A stretch of 64,000 nucleotides of DNA, taken from contig NZ_PHUJ01000003.1 of assembly GCF_002813375.1 (NCBI RefSeq), positions 3,100,001 through 3,164,000 of the forward strand, in the 5' to 3' direction. Below are positions 58,936 through 64,000 of this stretch, piece by piece. Numbering within the stretch: position 1 is the first letter of the stretch; the number at the start of each line of letters is the position of its first letter. The translations under genes and the position numbers were made by a program. Below the pieces are notes generated by a model that was not told the origin of the DNA, did not search any database, and saw only the letters and a list, made by a program, of their open reading frames with translations. The DNA is from Pseudonocardia alni (lineage in GTDB: Bacteria; Actinomycetota; Actinomycetes; Mycobacteriales; Pseudonocardiaceae).

Positions 58936-59316
58936 TCAGCGGGTGACGTGAGGGCCGCGATACTGAAGCCCCGAGGAACCGGAGAAGGAGGCCGCGTTCT
59001 CGTCCTCCGTGAGGCCATATTCCTCGACGGCTTTGGCCAACCTGTTTCGGGCCTCGACCAACTCGTTGACGTAGTCGGAGTGCGTCTTACGGAGGACATC
59101 GACCTTGGGCTGGAAGACCACCACAGCGTCCTTGGATACCGGGTCATCGGCACACGGGGGCATGGCACGCAGAGCCGCTGAGTCCGCAAGCGTCCGCCTC
59201 GCTGCATCCACACGCTCGTCGAAGAGGCGTTTGACCTGCAGCACGTTGTCGACGTCGATCTGGGCCATGAAGGAGTCCGACACCAGGCCCTGCGGGTGTC
59301 GTGCTGGAACGTCCAT
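58936..59316 (-). CDS. Small EspC/WXG-like partner protein
   Basis: 126 residues from ATG 59316 (a start six codons further upstream is possible). Helical hairpin: VDNVLQVKRLFDERVDAARRTL and DVLRKTHSDYVNELVEARNRLAKAVEEYG, ending YGLTEDENAASF, which contains a YxxxE-type general secretion motif. Eight bp upstream of the PPE-like gene, so probably its heterodimer partner. Weakly more A/T-rich than neighbours. Confidence 0.78.
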   Translation of the reverse strand: MDVPARHPQGLVSDSFMAQIDVDNVLQVKRLFDERVDAARRTLADSAALRAMPPCADDPVSKDAVVVFQPKVDVLRKTHSDYVNELVEARNRLAKAVEEYGLTEDENAASFSGSSGLQYRGPHVTR

Positions 59317-59396
59317 CGTGCGGACGCTAGCCATTGCAGATGGCGTCCGAGGTCGATCGGGACGGACCGTTCGCATAAGCGAACCGCCCGACATCG

Positions 59397-59933
59397 TCAC
59401 CCGTGTCCGGCCCTCGCATTCTCGACCACGAATCCGGCGAGCGAGCGTGCCTGTTTGCATACGCGTGTCATCGCGAGAGGTTTGCCGTCATCCCCGTACC
59501 CGACAGCCTGCACCTGCACTCGGAGCGTGTCTGCGTCTCCGGCGTCCAGGTAGAACTCGCACAACGGCGTCGATTCGGCATCAGCCGTGACTCGAACAGC
59601 ACCGAAGCCACCGATGATGTCCAACGACGAATCCGAAGCACCCACTGCAGTCGAGGCAGGTTCGCTGATGGTCTGCACCGCATAGGAGATGACCGCGTCG
59701 TTATCGGGCCATGTGCAGGTACGGCTGGGGCCCTCGGGGAGAACCACGTTTCCAGGCTCGCCCTCGTCCACCGAAAGCTGGGCACGCTGAGCTGGAGTCA
59801 GCAGAGAGCAGAGGTCCGTCTTGCTCACGTCGATCTCCGCCGGCCGCGGCGGAAACGGCCCCTCCGGCTCCGCAGCCCCACACCCCACGACCACCCCGCA
59901 CACGAGCAGCAGGACGACAACGAGTCGGACCAC
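59397..59933 (-). CDS. DUF3558-family lipoprotein
   Basis: 178 residues. Signal and lipobox MVRLVVVLLLVCGVVVGC with cysteine at 18. Core PAEIDVSKTDLCSLLTPAQRAQLSV, CTWPDNDAVISYAVQT, FGAVRVTADAESTPLCEFYLDAG and a terminal ARSLAGFVVENA match the DUF3558 domain common beside type VII-like substrates in Pseudonocardiaceae. First gene of the three-gene secretion-associated set. Confidence 0.85.
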   Translation of the reverse strand: MVRLVVVLLLVCGVVVGCGAAEPEGPFPPRPAEIDVSKTDLCSLLTPAQRAQLSVDEGEPGNVVLPEGPSRTCTWPDNDAVISYAVQTISEPASTAVGASDSSLDIIGGFGAVRVTADAESTPLCEFYLDAGDADTLRVQVQAVGYGDDGKPLAMTRVCKQARSLAGFVVENARAGHG

Positions 59934-60007
59934 CGGCGACGCTCCCCCGGACAGGAACAGGACCGCAGCAGGCTAGCCCGTCGTCGTCGCCACCGGACCC
60001 GTTCCGG

Positions 60008-60685
60008 TCAGGCCGCGGCGGCGGAGTCGTCCGGGCGCCGGTGGTAACTGTCCACATAGATCTGCCCGGACAGGTCCGCGATGGCGTCCATGATCTCGTC
60101 GGTGACCGCGCGCCGGATCGCCGGAGCGCCCTCCAGCCCCTCGTAGCGGCTGAACTCCAGCGGCCGCCCGAAGCGGATCTCGACCCGGGCCAGGCGCGGG
60201 ATCAGCCGTCCGACCGGCTGCACGTGCTCGGTCCCGATCAGGCCGACGGGCACGACGACCGCCCCCGTCGACAGCGCCAGCGACGCGACGCCGGTGTGCC
60301 CGCGGTGCAGCTTGCCGTCGAGGGAGCGCGTGCCCTCCGGGTAGATGCCGAACGCACCGCCGCACTCCAGGACCTTGCGCCCCGCGGCGAGCGCGGCGAG
60401 GCCGGCGCGGGCGTTGGACCGGTCGACCGGGATGTAGCCGAGCGCCCCCAGGAACGCGGCCATCAGGCGTCCGCGCAGACCACGACCGGTGAAGTACTCG
60501 GCCTTGCCGAGGAAGGCGACCTTGCGCGGGGCGACGAGCGGGATGAACGCCGTGTCGACGGCCGCGCGGTGGTTCGCCGCGAGGATCACCGGCCCGGTGG
60601 CCGGGATGCGGTCCGCGCCGCGCACGCGGGGCCGCCACACGAGCCGGACGAGTGGCGCGAGGACGTAGCGGATGAACAGCTGCAC
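60008..60685 (-). CDS. 1-acyl-sn-glycerol-3-phosphate acyltransferase-like
   Basis: 225 residues. Acyltransferase block I NHRAAVD near 39-45 (NHxxxxD variant of HxxxxD), block II GYIPVDR and block III YPEGTRSLDGKLHRGHTGVA. Membrane-associated N-terminus VLAPLVRLVW. Acylates lysophosphatidate or a related lipid in phospholipid synthesis. Adjacent to unrelated genes. Confidence 0.88.
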   Translation of the reverse strand: MQLFIRYVLAPLVRLVWRPRVRGADRIPATGPVILAANHRAAVDTAFIPLVAPRKVAFLGKAEYFTGRGLRGRLMAAFLGALGYIPVDRSNARAGLAALAAGRKVLECGGAFGIYPEGTRSLDGKLHRGHTGVASLALSTGAVVVPVGLIGTEHVQPVGRLIPRLARVEIRFGRPLEFSRYEGLEGAPAIRRAVTDEIMDAIADLSGQIYVDSYHRRPDDSAAAA

Positions 60686-60805
60686 CGTGAACCCCGATCA
60701 GTGAGCGACGTCCACAACTCCGTGCAGGGGGGACCGACGTCCCGGCGCCGAACGAGGCCCGATTCTGCTCCGTGACCGGCCCGTGACGGAAGCCCTTCCG
60801 CCCGT

Positions 60806-61951
60806 TCAGTCCCCGTGCGGATCGGTGAGCTGCCCGCGCAACGCACGCAGCGCCTCGCTGCGGGTCATCCCGGTCGCCTGCAGCAGGTCGACAGCGATCG
60901 AGCGGACCTGCGCGACCAGCACGGGCGCCGAGACCGCGGGCGCCGCGGCCGGCTGCCCCTCCGCCGGCCGGGCGACGACCGCACCGGGGTCGGCGAGGAC
61001 CGGTGCGTGCTGCACGGCTTCCAGGATCGGGCCGCGCGCCTTCTCGCGGTCGCCGTCCTGCCCGAGTTCCCCGATCAGCGCCTCGACGGAGGCGGCGAGC
61101 TCGGTGATCGCGTCCGGCAGACCGGGCGGGACCGGTTCGCCGTCCTCGATCGCGGTCATCGCGCGCCGGGCGAGCACCCGGGCGTTGCGGTGGGCGTAGT
61201 CGGCCCGCTCGGCGAGCGTCCGGTAGCGGCGCAGCATGGCCCGGCGCGGCCGGTGCATCGGTGAGACCGTCACGACCTCGCCCGCGGAGCTGACCGCCGT
61301 GCGCAGCTCGTCGATGACGGCCTGGGTGTCGCGGGCCCGGGCCAGCGCCCGCGACGCGCTCTCCCGGTCGCCCTCGCGCAGCGCCGTCGCGATCTCGGTG
61401 AGCACGGTGACGAGGTCGTCGAGCACCCGGCGGGCGACCCGGCGCACGATCCGGACCGGATGCGCGGGGATGACCGCGGCGACCAGGATCCCGGCGAGGC
61501 CGCCGATCAGGGCGTCGATGCAGCGGTCGATCCCACCGGTCTCGGTGGGCGGGAGCAGCGTCGTCACCAGCACCGCGGACACCGCGGCCTGGTTGACGAA
61601 CAGGGTCCCGCCGTCGGTGAACACCGCGATGACCAGCGCGAGCGCGACGACGAGCACCAGCTGCCAGAGTCCGCCGCCGATCTGCGCGATCAGCAGGTCG
61701 CCGACCAGGACGCCGATGCTCACCCCGACGACGAGTTCGGCCGTGCGGCGCAGCCGCGAGTTCAGCGACATGCCCAGGCTGAGCACCGCCGCGATCGGCG
61801 CGAAGAACGGCCGCGTGTGACCGATCAGGTCACCGGCCACCCAGAGGGCGAGGCCGGCGGCCATGGAGCACTGCAGGATCGGCAGCCACGACGCGCGGAC
61901 GCGCCGGGCTCCGGCCCGGCCGCGTGAGCGGACCCGGTCCCACGCGGCCAC
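60806..61951 (-). CDS. FUSC/aromatic-acid-exporter-like membrane protein
   Basis: 381 residues from GTG 61951, five bp after DUF3151. Six hydrophobic helices in two groups (PILQCSMAAGLALWVAGDLIG, FFAPIAAVLSLGMSLNSRLRR, LVVALALVIAVFTDGG, IDALIGGLAGILVAAVIPA) followed by a coiled C-terminal half (REGDRESASRALARARD, YRTLAERADYAHRNARVLARR), the arrangement of ArAE/FUSC proteins. Substrate unknown. Confidence 0.82.
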   Translation of the reverse strand: MAAWDRVRSRGRAGARRVRASWLPILQCSMAAGLALWVAGDLIGHTRPFFAPIAAVLSLGMSLNSRLRRTAELVVGVSIGVLVGDLLIAQIGGGLWQLVLVVALALVIAVFTDGGTLFVNQAAVSAVLVTTLLPPTETGGIDRCIDALIGGLAGILVAAVIPAHPVRIVRRVARRVLDDLVTVLTEIATALREGDRESASRALARARDTQAVIDELRTAVSSAGEVVTVSPMHRPRRAMLRRYRTLAERADYAHRNARVLARRAMTAIEDGEPVPPGLPDAITELAASVEALIGELGQDGDREKARGPILEAVQHAPVLADPGAVVARPAEGQPAAAPAVSAPVLVAQVRSIAVDLLQATGMTRSEALRALRGQLTDPHGD

Positions 61952-61956
61952 CGGCG

Positions 61957-62370
61957 TCAGGACACGCCGAGGGCGGCGAGCGCCTCCGGGTCCGAGTCGT
62001 TGATCAGGGTGCGCAGGCGCTCGACCTCGGGGGCCTCCCCGATCGCCGTGGCGGCGCGCAGCAGCGCGCCGCACGACCGGAGGAAGCCCTGGTTCGGCTC
62101 GTGCGACCACGGCACCGGACCGAAGCCCTTCCAGCCGTTGCGGCGCAACTGGTCCAGGCCGCGGTGGTAGCCGGTGCGGGCGTAGGCGTAGGCGGCGACG
62201 CTCTCCCCGGCGTCGAGGGCGCGCTCGGCGAGCACCGCCCAGGCGATCGACGACGACGGCGACCCCGCCGCCACCTCCGACGGGTCCTTGCCCGCGGTCA
62301 GGTCCGCCGCGGCGGGGTCGACCGGGAGGCGCGTGTCGTCGGGCTCGAGCAGGTTGCCGTGCAGACTCAT
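61957..62370 (-). CDS. DUF3151 protein (Rv0360c-like)
   Basis: 137 residues: LLEPDDTRLPVD, SSIAWAVLAERALDAGESVAAYAYARTGYHRGLDQLRRNGWKGFGPVPWSHEPNQGFLRSC are highly characteristic of DUF3151. Function unknown, conserved next to fba in actinobacteria. Overlap-free, just upstream of the FUSC-like gene. Confidence 0.92.
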   Translation of the reverse strand: MSLHGNLLEPDDTRLPVDPAAADLTAGKDPSEVAAGSPSSSIAWAVLAERALDAGESVAAYAYARTGYHRGLDQLRRNGWKGFGPVPWSHEPNQGFLRSCGALLRAATAIGEAPEVERLRTLINDSDPEALAALGVS

Positions 62371-62388
62371 GCCGCCATCCTGGCGCGC

Positions 62389-62416
62389 GCCCACCGGTCG
62401 TCGCCAACCGGTGGGC
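62389..62416 (-). terminator. Hairpin after fba
   Basis: GCCCACCGGT and ACCGGTGGGC form a perfect 10-bp stem with an 8-base loop, 25 bp beyond the fba stop and before the DUF3151 start. Confidence 0.75.
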
Positions 62417-62441
62417 ACACGACGTGGATCCGGAGGAGGAC

Positions 62442-63470
62442 TCAGAGGGCCTTGCCGGCGGACTTCAGCGACTCGCACGCCTCGACGACGCGCTCGCTCA
62501 TCCCGACCTCGGCCTTCTTCAGGTACGAGCGCGGGTCGTAGACCTTCTTGTTGCCGACCTCGCCGTCGATCTTGAGCACGCCGTCGTAGTTGGCGAACAT
62601 GTGCGACACGATCGGCCGGGTGAAGGCGTACTGGGTGTCGGTGTCGACGTTCATCTTCACGACGCCGTAGCCCAGCGCCTCGTGGATCTCCTCGAGCAGC
62701 GAGCCGGACCCGCCGTGGAAGACCAGGTCGAACGGCTTGGCGCCGGCGTCGAGCCCCAGCTTCTGCACGGCCACCTCCTGGCCCTGCTTGAGGATCTCCG
62801 GGCGGAGCTTGACGTTGCCGGGCTTGTAGACGCCGTGCACGTTGCCGAAGGTCGCGGCCAGCAGGTAGCGGCCCTTGTCGCCGGAGCCGAGGACCTCGAC
62901 GGTGCGCTCGTAGTCGCCGGGGGCGGTGTAGAGCTTGTCGTTGATGTCGTTCGCGACACCGTCCTCCTCGCCGCCGACGACGCCGATCTCGACCTCGAGG
63001 ATGATCTTCGCCTTGGCCGCCTGCTCCAGCAGCTCGGCCGCGATCTTCAGGTTCTCCTCGAGCTCGACCGCGGAGCCGTCCCACATGTGCGACTGGAACA
63101 GCGGATTCTGCCCCTTGTCCACGCGCTCCTGGCTGATCGCGATCAGCGGACGCACGAACGAGTCCAGCTTGTCCTTGGGGCAGTGGTCGGTGTGCAGCGC
63201 GATGTTGACCGGGTACTTGTCCGCGACGACGTGCGCGAACTCTGCGAGGCCGACCGAACCGGTGACCATGTCCTTGACCCGGGTGCCGGACAGGAACTCC
63301 GCGCCACCGGTCGAGACCTGCACGATGCCGTCGGAGCCTGCCTCCGCGAACCCGCGCAGCGCCGCGTTGAGGGTCTCGGTGCTGGTCACATTGATCGCCG
63401 GGTAGGCGAACTCGCCGCTCTTGGCGTTGTCCAGCATCTGGTTGTAGATCTCGGGCGTGGCGATGGGCAC
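62442..63470 (-). CDS. fba: Class II fructose-bisphosphate aldolase
   Basis: 342 residues from GTG. MPIATPEIYNQMLDNAKSGEFAYPAINVTS start, zinc-binding ALHTDHCPKDKLDS (two His), HVGGE-equivalent EEDGVAND with Glu ligands, FGNVHGVYK and FHGGSGS, NVDTDTQYAFTRP. Zn-dependent cleavage of fructose 1,6-bisphosphate in glycolysis and gluconeogenesis. Followed by a terminator. Confidence 0.96.
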   Translation of the reverse strand: MPIATPEIYNQMLDNAKSGEFAYPAINVTSTETLNAALRGFAEAGSDGIVQVSTGGAEFLSGTRVKDMVTGSVGLAEFAHVVADKYPVNIALHTDHCPKDKLDSFVRPLIAISQERVDKGQNPLFQSHMWDGSAVELEENLKIAAELLEQAAKAKIILEVEIGVVGGEEDGVANDINDKLYTAPGDYERTVEVLGSGDKGRYLLAATFGNVHGVYKPGNVKLRPEILKQGQEVAVQKLGLDAGAKPFDLVFHGGSGSLLEEIHEALGYGVVKMNVDTDTQYAFTRPIVSHMFANYDGVLKIDGEVGNKKVYDPRSYLKKAEVGMSERVVEACESLKSAGKAL

Positions 63471-63662
63471 GGGGCCTGCCTCCTCGTCGTCGGCGGTCGC
63501 TGCTCCGCGCAGCGCTCCTTGTCTCCGGGTGAGTATCACGTACCCGCGGGGAAGGGGGAGCCATCGTCGGAATGGGCCTGGTCTCACCGCGGGCGACGCC
63601 GTCGCCCGGTGCACCGGGTAATGCTGCGGAGCCTGTCGGTGGTGGTCGCTAGTGTGGTGGGC

Positions 63663-64000
63663 GTGGAGGAGGAGCGCGCCGAGAACGCCGTCGACCGGAC
63701 GCTGGGCCGGTTGCGCGCCATCGACAGCCGACCGGCGCCCGCGGGCACCGGGCCGCACCCGTTCACCCCGGGCACGTCGGCCCCGGTCGACGGGCCGGGT
63801 GGTTCCGGGGCCCGGCAGGGCCCGGAGACATCGCTGACGCTGGCCGACCTCTACCGCGACCACCGCCTGCGCCTCGTGCGCCTCGCGATGCTGCTGGTGG
63901 ACATCCCGGCCACCGCGGAGGACGTGGTGCAGGAGGCGTTCACCGGGCTGCACCGGCACTGGACCGGCCTGCGGGACGAGACGGCCGCCGTCGCCTACCT
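63663..64000 (+). CDS. ECF-type RNA polymerase sigma factor (5' part; cut by window end)
   Basis: 112 residues visible from GTG 63663; GTGs at 63654 and 63657 are alternatives. A TAGTGT at 63650-63655 could be a -10 placing transcription at or near 63663, i.e. leaderless. An extended Pro/Gly-rich N-terminus (~60 residues) precedes region 2: LADLYRDHRLRLVRLAMLLVDIPATAEDVVQEAFTGLHRHW, with the DVVQEAF core-binding motif. Regions 3-4 lie beyond the window. Confidence 0.82.
   Translation, partial: MEEERAENAVDRTLGRLRAIDSRPAPAGTGPHPFTPGTSAPVDGPGGSGARQGPETSLTLADLYRDHRLRLVRLAMLLVDIPATAEDVVQEAFTGLHRHWTGLRDETAAVAY

Overview
The window is chromosomal DNA of a very GC-rich actinobacterium, most likely Pseudonocardia or a close relative (Pseudonocardiaceae). 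Four things point there: GC-saturated third codon positions with many GTG starts; start/stop overlaps (ATGA, GTGA) throughout; a WhiB protein, a PASTA-tailed bifunctional PBP, MarP and DUF3558/WXG-type secreted proteins; and gene order that, from my memory of Mycobacterium tuberculosis, matches two conserved actinobacterial blocks. One block is ponA2-whiB4-two ArsA-like ATPases-DUF4177-RidA-MBL-crp-nth-TlpA-Nudix-marP; the other is purA-Rv0358-like-DUF3151-fba. No search was run, so the genus is an inference.

Layout. 1-2.4 kb: 5' part of a membrane-anchored linalool dehydratase/isomerase-domain protein, a tiny coupled ORF and a divergent DUF5134 protein, with a strong palindrome between them. 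2.4-8.4 kb: a nitrile-degradation operon (amidase, cobalt-type nitrile hydratase beta, alpha and accessory protein), a decayed second alpha/accessory copy downstream, and upstream an ArsR regulator plus an unusual SRPBCC-periplasmic-binding-protein fusion that probably senses nitriles or amides. 8.7-14.6 kb: small regulators (TetR, CsoR/CstR-like, LysR), a mycofactocin-type SDR with an NTF2-like partner, a secreted esterase and a GNAT. 14.8-19.9 kb: a two-component system, a membrane cytochrome b561/molybdopterin oxidoreductase with partner genes, and a GAF-ANTAR regulator. 20.2-22.4 kb: a small secreted acidic protein and a Tat-exported ferritin-like protein facing each other across a perfect terminator, then a frameshifted DUF4190 protein.

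22.8-28.3 kb looks like a small genomic island. It is bounded by an intact tRNA-Thr(CGT) gene and a 45-bp copy of that tRNA's 3' half. It carries a HTH-citrate synthase protein, an isocitrate/isopropylmalate dehydrogenase-like enzyme, a cupin and a frameshifted CitMHS-type citrate transporter, with divergent promoters overlapping a perfect inverted repeat. No integrase was found.

28.4-55.4 kb is the conserved core: holB, an MFS protein, ponA2, whiB4, paired ArsA-like ATPases, DUF4177, RidA, a 926-aa disordered Pro/Ala-rich protein, Gfo/Idh oxidoreductase, Nudix, MBL, then a polar amino-acid ABC transporter with HD and MFS genes placed before crp, nth, TlpA thioredoxin, CoA-type Nudix and the MarP protease. 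55.4-64 kb: purA, an Rv0358-like protein, a DUF3558 lipoprotein with two WXG/PPE-like proteins, an acyltransferase, a FUSC-like membrane protein, DUF3151, class II fructose-bisphosphate aldolase and the start of an ECF sigma factor cut by the window end.
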